This document shows positions 34,873-43,978 of a stretch of DNA of 64,000 bases, one piece after another. Each line of letters opens with the position of its first letter. Within the stretch, counting starts at the first letter, position 1. The position numbers and the translations under genes are program-made. The notes beneath the pieces are model-generated. The model ran no database searches. It had not been told where the DNA came from and was given only the letters and a program-made list of their open reading frames with translations. This DNA comes from Neobacillus rhizophilus. GTDB taxonomy: Bacteria > Bacillota > Bacilli > Bacillales > Cytobacillaceae. The DNA lies in contig NZ_JAGYPF010000003.1 of the NCBI RefSeq assembly GCF_018343535.1, positions 913,149-977,148 on the forward strand, read 5' to 3'.

Positions 34873-35596
34873 GAATAAAGTTCAACTTTCATTAACGGGT
34901 TCCGATACCTGTCACTTTTTATAAAAATCTCCTTATATTTGTTATACATTTTGTTATGTAAGAATATTACGAAGTGCCACCATTTTATGGCCAAGGCACT
35001 GTTATAAAACTGAATGTTGATTTCACTGTTTTTGAAAAATAACCGGAAAAATTCCGTTTAAATTGGGAAATACCCATATTTCCTTAAAAATAAGCGGAGT
35101 TTTTCCGCTTATATGATCCAAATCTTTGAATTTTGGCTTATTCAGAGCAGTTAACCGGAATTTCTCCGCTTATCTCTGCTACTTAAGCTTCCTCTATATA
35201 CATTAGCCGGAAATTCTCCGCCTATGAATTCTCATACCTATACGAAAATCATCATTGAATAATTACAGAGCCAAGGCCAAAGAAAAACGTGGTTTTGTAA
35301 ATAAAAAACACATCATTTTGTAGTCCAATTTGCGAGGTAACAGAAATCTCTGTAACCTTACATTTTGATATACAAATTGGACTACAGGTTCACGCCTATT
35401 TTTATAATTATTCGCGTTATATCAATAAAAAATGACCATCAAATTCACATACAAATTGATGGTCATTTTAATACACATTTTGGATTTTTGTGACAGGTAA
35501 CAGAACCCGTTCTACTCATGTAGCTTTTTTCAGACAAGATTTTACGAGAGAAATCCCAATCAATTTTTGAGATTCCTCTCATTTTATTGTTCCGTC
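34873..35596. repeat. Gene-free gap with CCGGAA-type short dyads and two hairpins
   Basis: Four related short dyads occur at about 35041 (ACCGGAAAAATTCCG), 35092 (AAGCGGAGTTTTTCCGCTT), 35152 (AACCGGAATTTCTCCGCTT) and 35206 (AGCCGGAAATTCTCCGCCT), 51-60 bp apart. A hairpin with 14-bp perfect outer arms (35319-35332, 35373-35386) encloses a second stem. A terminator-like perfect 14-bp stem is at 35429-35469. A weak stem at 35545-35580 may end the permease transcript. No coding frame is supported. Confidence 0.7.
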
Positions 35597-36742
35597 CTAT
35601 ACAAAATTCTCTGTTGTCTTATTGCGGCTGAATTTATAGACCGCAATTAAGAAAAACGCCGCCGCAAAGGCAAAGAGAATCAGCAAGTTCAAGGATAACT
35701 CACTGAACGCATGCCCTTCCTGCAGCTTCGTTAACGTATCAAGTGTCCAGCGCTGCGGTAGGAAGTTCGCTATTTTCTGCAAGGTTGTTGGCATGACTTC
35801 CACAGGCCAGAAGCACCCGGAAAGCATCACGGTTGGGGTAATAATTAAATTCTGCAGGGCGTTTGCTGCACTGCGGCTTTTTGAAAAGGAAATCAACACA
35901 AGCGATAGCCCAACCGCAATCATTGAGAACAGAAGCATAACGACCGCCGCTTCCCAATAAGACATGTTCAGACCAATATGAAAGACGCTTTTCATGATGG
36001 TTAGCGTAACGGCAACCTGAACCGTCATCACCAGCATGTTGACCAACACATTTGCCAATAAATATTTTCTTGCGTTAATCGGAGTCGATAACAGTCGAAA
36101 ATAGGTGCGTTTTTCTTTTTCCAGCAGAATGATCTCTGACAAATTACTTGCAGAAATCAGCATGATCATAATCAGGAAACCAATCGTTTGAGTCGTCATA
36201 TTTTTATTCCTCGATGTATCCGCTAAAGAATGTGTTGAGAGTTGAAATGACGATTGCTGGTAATCCTGGTACATTTGCTGAAAAGTCTGTTGATTTCCAT
36301 CGGCTGCACGGCTGATCGTCGAGATATTATCGATGTATTGATATAAATAGGACTTCACGAAGCCTGTCACTTGCGCGCCTTTGATGGAAGTGAGCTGAAT
36401 ATGGTCAGGCCGCCCCGCCAATACACTGTCTGAATACCCCTTTTCAAAGGTAATCACACTGTCGAGCTTACCGGAAACTATTTCTTCTTGAACCTGCCCT
36501 GCCTCTAGCTCGGTAATCTTCACATTCTCTAATCCTGCTAAAAACTGAATCGTATCCGCAGTAATCTCAGCTTTGTCTTGATTGACAACGCCGACATGCA
36601 AGATCATTTTTTGATCACCGCCATAGGCCATCAGCGCAATAAAAATTCCGATTAACGGCATAAACAAATACAGCAAGATGTTTTTCTTTTTTCGAAATGT
36701 CACACGTAACGTGTTTTGCACGATCCAGAGGATATCCCTCAT
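35597..36742 (-). CDS. lnrN: ABC-2 permease, LnrN-like
   Basis: A 381-residue ABC-2 permease: N-terminal helix 'KNILLYLFMPLIGIFIALMA', an extracytoplasmic domain (about 45-180), then helices including 'NLIITPTVMLSGCFWPVEVMP' typical of the family. It overlaps the other permease gene by one base (stop/start). Together with that permease, the ATPase and the upstream two-component system, the order and domain types match B. subtilis LnrJKLMN, which exports linearmycins and other polyenes that attack the membrane. The symbol is given by operon similarity. Confidence 0.78.
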   Translation of the reverse strand: MRDILWIVQNTLRVTFRKKKNILLYLFMPLIGIFIALMAYGGDQKMILHVGVVNQDKAEITADTIQFLAGLENVKITELEAGQVQEEIVSGKLDSVITFEKGYSDSVLAGRPDHIQLTSIKGAQVTGFVKSYLYQYIDNISTISRAADGNQQTFQQMYQDYQQSSFQLSTHSLADTSRNKNMTTQTIGFLIMIMLISASNLSEIILLEKEKRTYFRLLSTPINARKYLLANVLVNMLVMTVQVAVTLTIMKSVFHIGLNMSYWEAAVVMLLFSMIAVGLSLVLISFSKSRSAANALQNLIITPTVMLSGCFWPVEVMPTTLQKIANFLPQRWTLDTLTKLQEGHAFSELSLNLLILFAFAAAFFLIAVYKFSRNKTTENFV

Positions 36743-37854
36743 TATAGCCCCTCCCTTCTTTGCAGTGAGATGATTGCCACTAGTAACAATAAAAACGAGC
36801 CGATCAGATTGATGCTGATTGCCGGAATGACGGCAGCAAAGTCATTTGCATAGATGATTTTCGTTATCGCTTCATTCATCCAGGTAAGCGGTGAAAGCTC
36901 GGTTATCAGTTTAAAAATTCCTTCCGGATTGTCTATTTTAAAATAAGCCCCGCCAAAAAAGGACGATAGCTGCACCATGATCATAATGATGACTTGAGGT
37001 GCCGCACTAGATTTCGTTAGGAAGCTGATGCCAATTCCCAAACTAATTGCAAACACCACTTCTGTCAGCAGCACAAGAAATACCAGCCCCAGATGGTCAC
37101 CCCAGTTTGCCTTGAATAATAGTTTGCTAAACAGGATGACGAGAATGACACACAAGCCGTTGCTAACGAGACTCCCCAACACCTTTCCGATAAAAATTTC
37201 ACTTTTCCTTACTGGTGCAGCAATCAGGCGATCTGCTGTCCTTCGCACGCGTTCACTGACAATGAGCGAGCTGGCCGGCAGCGCCCCGTACAGCACAATC
37301 ATCGTCGTGATCACAATCGCATAATAATCCATCGATCCCGGCTGCTTATTCGGATTTAGCGAGGTTTCTTTAATAAAATCTCTCTGCTCCCCCGCCGTAA
37401 AGGCTGCATTTAGCTTATCAGGTGCTGTCTTCATGATTTCAGAAGCAATATTATACTTGTCGACATACCCGGAGACCATGCCTTGCAGGATACTCCCTTT
37501 TATACTATTATCATCATTGACATAGAGCTGGACCCCATTTTCGGTCACTTCTACATACCCATCAAAGGTACTTCGCTTCACTTCTTTTTTTCCATCTACT
37601 TGATCGGTGACTTTCTTAAAATGCATCCCCGACTTTTCCGCTGCCTTGATAAATTGCTGAAAGCTCCCTTCTTGTGTTGTATCTTTATATAACACATGGA
37701 GATCATCCACTGGAAGACTGGTCGTAAACGTGTTCGACAGGGCTGTTCCAAGGACGAGCATTAAAAGAATCGGGAAAGCTAACAAGAAAATCAAGGTTTT
37801 AATGTCCCGAAACTCTGTTTTAATGCCTTTCCAGGCAATATTGAGTATGTTCAA
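36742..37854 (-). CDS. lnrM: ABC-2 permease, LnrM-like
   Basis: A 370-residue ABC-2 permease with helix 'IFLLAFPILLMLVLGTALSN', a soluble outer domain (about 45-175) and a cluster of helices in the C-terminal half with 'RRTADRLIAAPVRKSEIFIG'. It starts 13 bp after the ATPase stop. Forms a heterodimeric channel with the following permease (inference from family). Confidence 0.78.
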   Translation of the reverse strand: MNILNIAWKGIKTEFRDIKTLIFLLAFPILLMLVLGTALSNTFTTSLPVDDLHVLYKDTTQEGSFQQFIKAAEKSGMHFKKVTDQVDGKKEVKRSTFDGYVEVTENGVQLYVNDDNSIKGSILQGMVSGYVDKYNIASEIMKTAPDKLNAAFTAGEQRDFIKETSLNPNKQPGSMDYYAIVITTMIVLYGALPASSLIVSERVRRTADRLIAAPVRKSEIFIGKVLGSLVSNGLCVILVILFSKLLFKANWGDHLGLVFLVLLTEVVFAISLGIGISFLTKSSAAPQVIIMIMVQLSSFFGGAYFKIDNPEGIFKLITELSPLTWMNEAITKIIYANDFAAVIPAISINLIGSFLLLLVAIISLQRREGL

Positions 37855-37866
37855 TGTGAATCCCCC

Positions 37867-38805
37867 CTATTGGTCCCTTAGGTTTCTTCCGGTTAAGGTT
37901 AAAAACACAGTCTCTAAATTTGGCGCCTTTTCTTGGAGGCCGCGGATTTCAATCCCATTGTTAATCAAGTGCTCAATGATTTTGTTTAAATTATTAACGC
38001 CCGTATCCGAGTTGATTTTAATAAAATATTCCTCTATCGAAACAGCTTCGACGCCAGGAATTTCTTTGATAGCCTGGATGTTCAAGTTTTCAGAGGATTT
38101 AACCTCAATCCATAAATCCTTCGTATTAGTAATGAGTGATTTCAGCTGCTCCTTCGTTCCCTCGGCAATGATTTTTCCGTGATCAATGATGGCAATCCGC
38201 GAACAAATCTCTTCGACTTCCTCCATATAGTGACTTGTGTAAATGATGGTGCAGCCCATTTCGTTTAGCTTCTTAACCGAATTCAGAATATAGTTGCGGG
38301 ACTGTGGATCGATGCCTACTGTCGGCTCATCCATAATGATCAGCTTCGGCCGGTGGGCAATGGCACAGGCGATGTTTAAGCGCCGCTTCATCCCCCCTGA
38401 AAAACTATTGGGATAGCTCTTGTGTTTATCTTGTAGGCCGACAAACTCCAGTGCTTCCACAACAAGGTCATGCAGTTCGGCGCCGCGCAGACCGTATAGG
38501 CCGGCAAAGAATTTAACGTTTTCATAGGCCGTCATGTCCTCATAGATGGCCAAATCCTGGGGAACCATGCCAAGGTTCATTTTTGCAAAACGGCTGTGTT
38601 TGGCTGAATTTTTTCCAAGAATACTAATGATGCCGTCATTACAGCGCAGCAGCCCGGCAATCATATTAATCGTGGTGCTTTTCCCCGCGCCGTTGGCCCC
38701 GAGAAAGCCAAAGATTTCTCCCTCGGCAACAGCTAGACTCATATTATCAACCGCAATGAAATCTGCGAACTTCTTCGTTACATTCTTTATCTCCAACACG
38801 TTCAT
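37867..38805 (-). CDS. lnrL: ABC exporter ATPase, LnrL-like
   Basis: A 312-residue ATPase: Walker [10 protein letters not shown], signature FSGGMKRR, Walker B '[12 protein letters not shown]' and switch His in '[11 protein letters not shown]', followed by the long C-terminal domain of the antibiotic-exporter class. It precedes the two permeases and follows the kinase gene after a 115-bp gap with a terminator, so it may have its own promoter, activated by the adjacent response regulator. Confidence 0.85.
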   Translation of the reverse strand: MNVLEIKNVTKKFADFIAVDNMSLAVAEGEIFGFLGANGAGKSTTINMIAGLLRCNDGIISILGKNSAKHSRFAKMNLGMVPQDLAIYEDMTAYENVKFFAGLYGLRGAELHDLVVEALEFVGLQDKHKSYPNSFSGGMKRRLNIACAIAHRPKLIIMDEPTVGIDPQSRNYILNSVKKLNEMGCTIIYTSHYMEEVEEICSRIAIIDHGKIIAEGTKEQLKSLITNTKDLWIEVKSSENLNIQAIKEIPGVEAVSIEEYFIKINSDTGVNNLNKIIEHLINNGIEIRGLQEKAPNLETVFLTLTGRNLRDQ

Positions 38806-38846
38806 CTCTTCACCCCTAGATCGTTTCTATAGTTCAAGTATAAAAA

Positions 38847-38885
38847 AAAGAATGAACCTGCATAAGTGCAATCGTTCATTCTTTT
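38847..38885 (-). terminator. Terminator between the kinase gene and the ABC genes
   Basis: Perfect 12-bp stem AAAAGAATGAAC / GTTCATTCTTTT with a 15-nt loop; on the minus strand it continues into eight T. It ends the regulator-kinase transcript and separates it from the exporter genes. Confidence 0.8.
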
Positions 38886-38920
38886 CACATGAGAATTTTC
38901 ATATTGTGAGCGTTAGATTT

Positions 38921-40021
38921 TCATATCGGCAGGAGGGTGGTGACGGAAAAGCCATGAGTGCTGTCGACAATCATCGTTCCGTCCACTGCGGCGGTGCGCT
39001 CCTCCATCCCAATGATGCCAAGCCCTTTTTTAATCGTGTCTGTTCCCACGCCATTATCCCTCACTTCGACTCTGACCAGTTTATTTAACACCTTCAAATC
39101 GACCGAAACAAGCGTTGCCTGGGAATATTTCATTGCATTTGTGAGCGCCTCCGTGATATTTTCATGGATAATTTTCCACTGGATCGGAGAAATGACATCT
39201 AAATTCCCTTCATACGTCAGCACGGTTTTAATTGGCTGTTTGGCATTGACATCATCAATCATCAGCTTCAGGCGATGAATGCCGACCTGCTCTGTTGGAG
39301 GCTTCATATTTTTCAAGGTCAAGCGGATGTTTTCGATGCCCTCCTTTGAAATCTGGATGACATTTTGCAGCAGCTCGGCTGCTTTCCCTGGATCGGTTTC
39401 CAGCAGCCGTTTCGCCGCTTCCATTTGAAAAAGGGCCCCTGTCATCGAATGACCGATTTTATCGTGAATCTCCTGTGAAATTCGATTTCGTTCCTCTAAT
39501 TTAAAGGTATATTCCGACTGACGAATGTACTCGGTATTTTCATTTACACGCTTGGTTAATTTCCCCATCGCTTTTCGCATCGAATCCATCTGAGCCTCAT
39601 CCTTCACCTGCATGTAATGGAAGCTTGTAGTGACGGAATAAAGCATAAAGCAAAAGATGGCTACTAACCCGTAAATCGGCTGGAACGTTTCCTGTATATA
39701 AAAGATTGGGATGATAGAAACGAGTAGATGTATGAATTTTTGTTCAATAAAGCCTGCGGCCAGTTCCACAATGGATAGTGGTAAAAGAATGCTAAAGATC
39801 GGGTGTACCATGGAATAGGCTGCCACGGTAATACAGATCGATCCGATTAGAAACAGTCTTTTGATGGTAGTATGTTTAAAAATATACAGGGTGATATTGA
39901 TGCAAAAATAAAGCAGAAAGGTAAGAACCGCCAAGTCGATCGAACTACCCTCTGCCCGTACAAAGCAGAAGGCTATATAAAGCAGGAGGACGAGCTTCGT
40001 CCCAATCATCCACAGCTCCAT
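38921..40021 (-). CDS. lnrJ: Sensor histidine kinase, LnrJ-like (HisKA_3 type)
   Basis: A 366-residue kinase: four to five N-terminal membrane helices (about 8-135) with short loops and no large sensor domain, then 'EERNRISQEIHDKIGHSMTG' with phospho-acceptor His186, and a HATPase domain with 'NITEALTNAMKYSQAT' and 'VRDNGVGTDTIKKGLG'. This is the NarL-partner type of kinase, and the intramembrane layout fits detection of membrane-active antibiotics. Starts one base after the response regulator stop. Confidence 0.85.
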   Translation of the reverse strand: MELWMIGTKLVLLLYIAFCFVRAEGSSIDLAVLTFLLYFCINITLYIFKHTTIKRLFLIGSICITVAAYSMVHPIFSILLPLSIVELAAGFIEQKFIHLLVSIIPIFYIQETFQPIYGLVAIFCFMLYSVTTSFHYMQVKDEAQMDSMRKAMGKLTKRVNENTEYIRQSEYTFKLEERNRISQEIHDKIGHSMTGALFQMEAAKRLLETDPGKAAELLQNVIQISKEGIENIRLTLKNMKPPTEQVGIHRLKLMIDDVNAKQPIKTVLTYEGNLDVISPIQWKIIHENITEALTNAMKYSQATLVSVDLKVLNKLVRVEVRDNGVGTDTIKKGLGIIGMEERTAAVDGTMIVDSTHGFSVTTLLPI

Positions 40022-40022
40022 C

Positions 40023-40661
40023 CTATTCCACTTTCCCCTTCAGATAGTAAATCGCAATCTGGGTCCGGTGCTCAAGCCCGGTCTTATTTAATATTGAAGT
40101 TATATAATTGGCCACCGTCCCTTCGGAAATAAACAATTGCTTGGATATCGCTTTATTGGAATACCCCTTGGCAATCAGGGACATGATCTCTCGTTCTCTT
40201 TCGGTGAACAGGCTGAGGTCCATTGGCGTCTCTGGAGCTTTTTGTTCCGCGAGATTGGACTTTATTTTTTCTAAAATAGCCTCCTGAATAATACTGTTTC
40301 CGTTATACACACTCTTGATCGCATCACGAATTTGTTCGGGGTCATTGTTCTTCAATAAATAGCCTTTGGCGCCATTTTTGATAGCATCAAGAATGTATTC
40401 ATCATCATCAAAGGTGGTCAAGATAATCGGCTTTGTGCTGGTTTGCTCCGTAATCAGCTTGGACGCCTCCACCCCATTCATATTGGGCATGCGGACATCC
40501 AGAAGGGCTATATCGACCTTATTCTTTAAGCAAAAGTCTACGGCCTCTTTTCCATCACTCACCGTTTCAAGCACCTCAAACTCTGCGTATGTATGAAGGA
40601 TAATTTTCAAGCCTTCGCGAATAAAGGAGTTATCATCCACAATGATCACAGAGATTTTCAT
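40023..40661 (-). CDS. lnrK: NarL/LuxR-type response regulator, LnrK-like
   Basis: A 212-residue regulator: receiver with Asp55 (LLDVRMP) and conserved Lys in 'YLLKNNDPEQI', then a LuxR-type helix-turn-helix 'SLFTEREREIMSLIAKGYSN' to 'LFISEGTVANYITSILNK'. It is first in the operon, before the kinase; in B. subtilis the kinase comes first. An extended -10 promoter lies just upstream. Expected to switch on the ABC exporter genes. Confidence 0.85.
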   Translation of the reverse strand: MKISVIIVDDNSFIREGLKIILHTYAEFEVLETVSDGKEAVDFCLKNKVDIALLDVRMPNMNGVEASKLITEQTSTKPIILTTFDDDEYILDAIKNGAKGYLLKNNDPEQIRDAIKSVYNGNSIIQEAILEKIKSNLAEQKAPETPMDLSLFTEREREIMSLIAKGYSNKAISKQLFISEGTVANYITSILNKTGLEHRTQIAIYYLKGKVE

Positions 40662-40696
40662 AATCTTTCCACCCCTTCCAACTTTCCCTTGTAGTA

Positions 40697-40705
40697 ATTA
40701 TAGCA
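40697..40705 (-). promoter_or_regulatory. Extended -10 promoter of the response regulator operon
   Basis: TGCTATAAT on the minus strand gives a perfect -10 with the TGn extension; no good -35 is seen. It is about 36 bp upstream of the ATG. Confidence 0.55.
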
Positions 40706-40777
40706 AGAAATTGGCAATAAATGGCGTGTCGATTAAAGATTACTTCTATAACGATATAAAAAGTGTTATACTGGTTA

Positions 40778-40792
40778 TTAACCAGTGGTTAA
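40778..40792. promoter_or_regulatory. TetR operator in front of its own gene
   Basis: Perfect dyad TTAACCA-G-TGGTTAA, just downstream of a TATACT -10 (40767-40772). A near copy precedes the next gene (41423-41437). Confidence 0.75.
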
Positions 40793-40808
40793 TTAAAGGA
40801 GTTTGAAC

Positions 40809-41378
40809 ATGTCCCCTCGCAAAACGGCTTCCCAGGAGCTGACAAGAGAATTAATTATACAGAAAGCACGGACCCAGTTTGTCGAAAAAGGCTTTCAACA
40901 GGTTTCTATGCGCAATATAGCTAAGGAACTGGGCTGCAGTCATGGTGCAATTTATTACCATTTTAAAAATAAAGCAGAACTTTTTTATGCGGTTGTCGAA
41001 GATGATTTTTCTATATTGAACAACCTTATAGAAGACTCTATTCAAGGGCCCGAAGATGACTCAACAAAGCTTTCTAACTTACTTCTTCGCTTTATTGAAT
41101 TCGGATTAAACCATCAAAGTCAGTATGAAATTATGTTTATGGTAAGAAATACGGAGGTAGATAGTCTCTCCCAGGAAGCTGCCAACCTCTGTTATCAAAA
41201 ATTTGCCCAAACGGTCCAATCCTTGTCTACAAAACAACTGAAGATTATTGACGTTTGGTCGGCATTTATCGCGCTGCATGGCTTTGTTTCACATTATCGT
41301 GGATATGTTGATCGTTTTGACGAAGCGGAATTGGCAGCTAAATCGCATGTACAATTCATCATAAAAGGATTGCTCTAA
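40809..41378 (+). CDS. TetR-family regulator of the adjacent reductase/epimerase gene
   Basis: A 189-residue TetR protein: 'QVSMRNIAKELGCSHGAIYYHF' is the DNA-binding helix-turn-helix (about 29-50), followed by a helical ligand domain with 'TEVDSLSQEAANLCYQKFAQ'. GGAG lies 7 bases before ATG 40809. The matching 15-bp dyads before this gene and before 41459 mean it likely represses both; the ligand is unknown. Confidence 0.88.
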   Translation: MSPRKTASQELTRELIIQKARTQFVEKGFQQVSMRNIAKELGCSHGAIYYHFKNKAELFYAVVEDDFSILNNLIEDSIQGPEDDSTKLSNLLLRFIEFGLNHQSQYEIMFMVRNTEVDSLSQEAANLCYQKFAQTVQSLSTKQLKIIDVWSAFIALHGFVSHYRGYVDRFDEAELAAKSHVQFIIKGLL

Positions 41379-41422
41379 ATCATTTTACCGTTTGGAGTTT
41401 CCCTCTATTTTTTTAGCAATAT

Positions 41423-41437
41423 TTGACCAGTGGTCAA
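41423..41437. promoter_or_regulatory. Second TetR operator, before the epimerase-like gene
   Basis: Perfect dyad TTGACCA-G-TGGTCAA, differing from 40778-40792 by one symmetrical base pair per arm, 22 bp upstream of the ATG at 41459. Confidence 0.75.
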
Positions 41438-41458
41438 TTGATGAGGAGGATGTTCGTA

Positions 41459-42415
41459 ATGAAGAAAGCATTAGTCCTAGGAGCAACTGGTGGAATGGGT
41501 TATGCATTAGTTCGTGAGTTGGGTAACAGAGGTGTAGAAGTGGTTGCATTTTCTAGGGGAAAAGAAAAGTTACATGCTCTTTATCAGCATGAGCCGAGGG
41601 TAACCATTTTTCCAGGGGATGCCTTAGTGGAAAAGGACGTCATCGAGGCAGCTGATGGTGTCGATGTCATCTTTCATGCAGTGAGCTTTCCTTATCCAGA
41701 ATGGGAGGAGAAGCATCCTTTATGCATCGAGATAATCGTCCGGGCTGCAGAAATACACCATGCAAAAATTGCCCTAGTGGATAATATTTATGCATATGGA
41801 CGGCAATCCAAAATAGAAGTAAATGAAGATACCAAGAAAGAGCCGCATACAAAAAAAGGGAACATCCGGCTTGCAATGGAAAATCGATTGAAAGGAAGCG
41901 GTATCCCTTCTTTAATTGTTCATTTGCCGGATGTATACGGCCCCAATGCGGAAAATACGATTCTTCATGAAACGCTCAAAAACGTGGTTCAGCATAAAAC
42001 TGCGAATTTCGTTGGTGATCTCAAAGTGGCTCGTGAGTATATTTTTACATTGGACGCTGCAAAGGCGATGGTAGAATTAGCTTCACGAGAGGATACGTAC
42101 AATCAAAATTGGAATATCCCATCCGCCCATCAGATAACAGGCGAAGAAATTATAGAGATTTTACGAAAGGATGCAGGATATAAAAAGCCAATCAGAACCG
42201 TGTCAAAAACGATGATTCGCTTCATCGGAATCTTTCATCCTTTCATGAGAGAGCTGGTGGAGATGATGTACTTGACTGAGGACCCCGTAATCTTGAGCGG
42301 GAAGAAATACGAAGCAAAAATAGGACCTGTACCGCGGACGCCCTATCAGGAAGGAATAAAAAAAACATTACATTGGATGCAACAAGAAGATGTAGGATTT
42401 AAGATCAAAACGTAA
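41459..42415 (+). CDS. NAD(P)-dependent epimerase/dehydratase-like protein (extended SDR)
   Basis: A 318-residue Rossmann protein with 'ALVLGATGGMGYALVRELGN' at the N-terminus and 'VDVIFHAVSFPYPEW' after beta-strand 4. The region 'ALVDNIYAYGRQSK' replaces the classic YxxxK, so the catalytic pair is altered or shifted; 'VHLPDVYGPNAENT' is a typical extended-SDR strand. It may be an atypical reductase. AGGAGG stands 9 bases before ATG 41459. Regulated together with the TetR gene by matching dyads and ended by a terminator. Confidence 0.8.
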   Translation: MKKALVLGATGGMGYALVRELGNRGVEVVAFSRGKEKLHALYQHEPRVTIFPGDALVEKDVIEAADGVDVIFHAVSFPYPEWEEKHPLCIEIIVRAAEIHHAKIALVDNIYAYGRQSKIEVNEDTKKEPHTKKGNIRLAMENRLKGSGIPSLIVHLPDVYGPNAENTILHETLKNVVQHKTANFVGDLKVAREYIFTLDAAKAMVELASREDTYNQNWNIPSAHQITGEEIIEILRKDAGYKKPIRTVSKTMIRFIGIFHPFMRELVEMMYLTEDPVILSGKKYEAKIGPVPRTPYQEGIKKTLHWMQQEDVGFKIKT

Positions 42416-42447
42416 ACAGTGCTCTTAAAAGGAGTGAAAGGATTAGT

Positions 42448-43725
42448 TTAACGCCCATCTTGAGATTGATGGGCGTTTTTTGTGTGGTTTTGGCTAAAAA
42501 TAGTACCTTTATTTATGAGATGGGGACTTAGTTTTAAAGAAATTTCTTTAAAAACATCTGTCCAGCTATCTACATTTCCCACCGATATACCCGTACGTAA
42601 AATGACAAGATTATTTTCCGGAGACATATATAGGTACTGTCCATACTTTCCCATTGCAAAGAAGTCTAAGCTGCCATTATTATTTGGTGTACTATACCAC
42701 ATGTATTTATACCCTATATTACTATTTTCTAAGAATGAACCTTTATATTCATCATTATTTAAAGGGAAGTCGCTTAGCGTAGATTGTTTTATCCATATTT
42801 CATTTAGTATTTGCTGCCCATTCCACGTTCCGCTATGAAGTAACATGCTGCCTATCTTTACAAAATCAATAGCTTTGAAATTAATACCGCTCTCCATCTT
42901 TTCAAAACCTGTTTTTTTACTGTCTAGACTCCATGAAGCATCATTTTCAGCTCCGATTTTATTCCATAACTTTTCTTCAAAATATTCCGATACATGTTTA
43001 CCTGTACTACGCTCCAATATGATCCCCAGTAATAAAGGATGATAGTTGTTATAATGGAATTTACCTTGGTATTTTGTCGTCAGATTATTATGGGTCAACG
43101 TTAAATTACGTAAATCAGGCATATAATAGGTTTTAGCATCGTCGCTAAACCAAATTTTCCCTTCCTCGTAGCTAATGTTGGAACGCATCATAAGTAAATC
43201 TTCAATTGTAATACTCTCCATATTTGTTCCTTTGAACTCACTTATATAATCAGCAATGGACTGTTTTACGCTTTTAATATAACCATCTTCAATCGCCATA
43301 CCAATTAACAACGAATCAATTGACTTAGCCATTGAGAAGGATGTATTAACCATGTCCTTGTCATATCCGTTGTAGTATTCTTCCATCACCACCTCTTCAT
43401 CGTGGCCAATGATAAAAGACGTGGTATTTGTTTCCTGGAGAAAGAGGCCCAATGGTTTTGATTTTCCCTTTCCTCTATACATATAATCTATTGACATGGC
43501 TTTTAGAGATTCATCCAGGTTGTATTTGTAATTATAGGGCTGAGAGCTTTTTTGAATCATCCGCTCGGGGAAAACTTTGTAATCCATTACATCCGAATTT
43601 CCATTTACAATCGTCCTAAAAACATATGGTGGAGAAAATATTAATGAGGAAACTAATACAAGAAGGACTGAACCTATCAAGGGAATTGTTAGGACAATAA
43701 GTAATAGCTTAGTAGTTTTCTTCAT
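42448..43725 (-). CDS. Membrane-anchored serine hydrolase, beta-lactamase class C family
   Basis: A 425-residue protein with an N-terminal anchor helix (about 6-31) and a class C fold outside: nucleophile Ser131 in SMAKS (SxxK), Tyr225-Asn226-Asn227 as the YxN element ('FHYNNYHPLLL'). Family members are D-amino-acid peptidases or esterases more often than resistance enzymes. The last codons overlap the hairpin at 42450-42477, so the terminator of the convergent gene lies inside this gene. Single gene; substrate unknown. Confidence 0.85.
   Translation of the reverse strand: MKKTTKLLLIVLTIPLIGSVLLVLVSSLIFSPPYVFRTIVNGNSDVMDYKVFPERMIQKSSQPYNYKYNLDESLKAMSIDYMYRGKGKSKPLGLFLQETNTTSFIIGHDEEVVMEEYYNGYDKDMVNTSFSMAKSIDSLLIGMAIEDGYIKSVKQSIADYISEFKGTNMESITIEDLLMMRSNISYEEGKIWFSDDAKTYYMPDLRNLTLTHNNLTTKYQGKFHYNNYHPLLLGIILERSTGKHVSEYFEEKLWNKIGAENDASWSLDSKKTGFEKMESGINFKAIDFVKIGSMLLHSGTWNGQQILNEIWIKQSTLSDFPLNNDEYKGSFLENSNIGYKYMWYSTPNNNGSLDFFAMGKYGQYLYMSPENNLVILRTGISVGNVDSWTDVFKEISLKLSPHLINKGTIFSQNHTKNAHQSQDGR
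42450..42477. terminator. Terminator shared by convergent genes
   Basis: AACGCCCATC / GATGGGCGTT, 10-bp stem and 8-nt loop, followed on the plus strand by TTTTTTG. Ends the epimerase-like gene and overlaps the 3' end of the serine hydrolase gene. Confidence 0.85.
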
Positions 43726-43933
43726 TTTACCTCCTTAATTTCTAAAAATAATGTGACTGAAAGTTATTATCTAATCCATTCTATTTTAAATGAAGGAAAA
43801 AATGTTATCCCTCCCCTAAAATGAAAAAAAGTACTGCTGTACTCATTCACATAGTACAATCATTCTAGTATCTGTTACGGTTAAATTGTTTTTTTCGACA
43901 AAGTCAACTATACTAAGGGATTTGCTGAAAGTA

Positions 43934-43961
43934 CAAAAAACCGGCAGGCGCCGGCTTTTTT
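43934..43961. terminator. Terminator of the DinB-like gene
   Basis: CCGGC-AGGC-GCCGG stem flanked by A and T runs on both sides, 18 bp after the DinB-like stop on the minus strand. Confidence 0.75.
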
Positions 43962-43978
43962 GCAAATCATTTACGATA

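Noticed and set aside
37730..39278. Plus-strand frames opposite the ABC and kinase genes
   Set aside because: Shadows of the LnrJKLMN-like genes, which show complete domain motifs on the minus strand.
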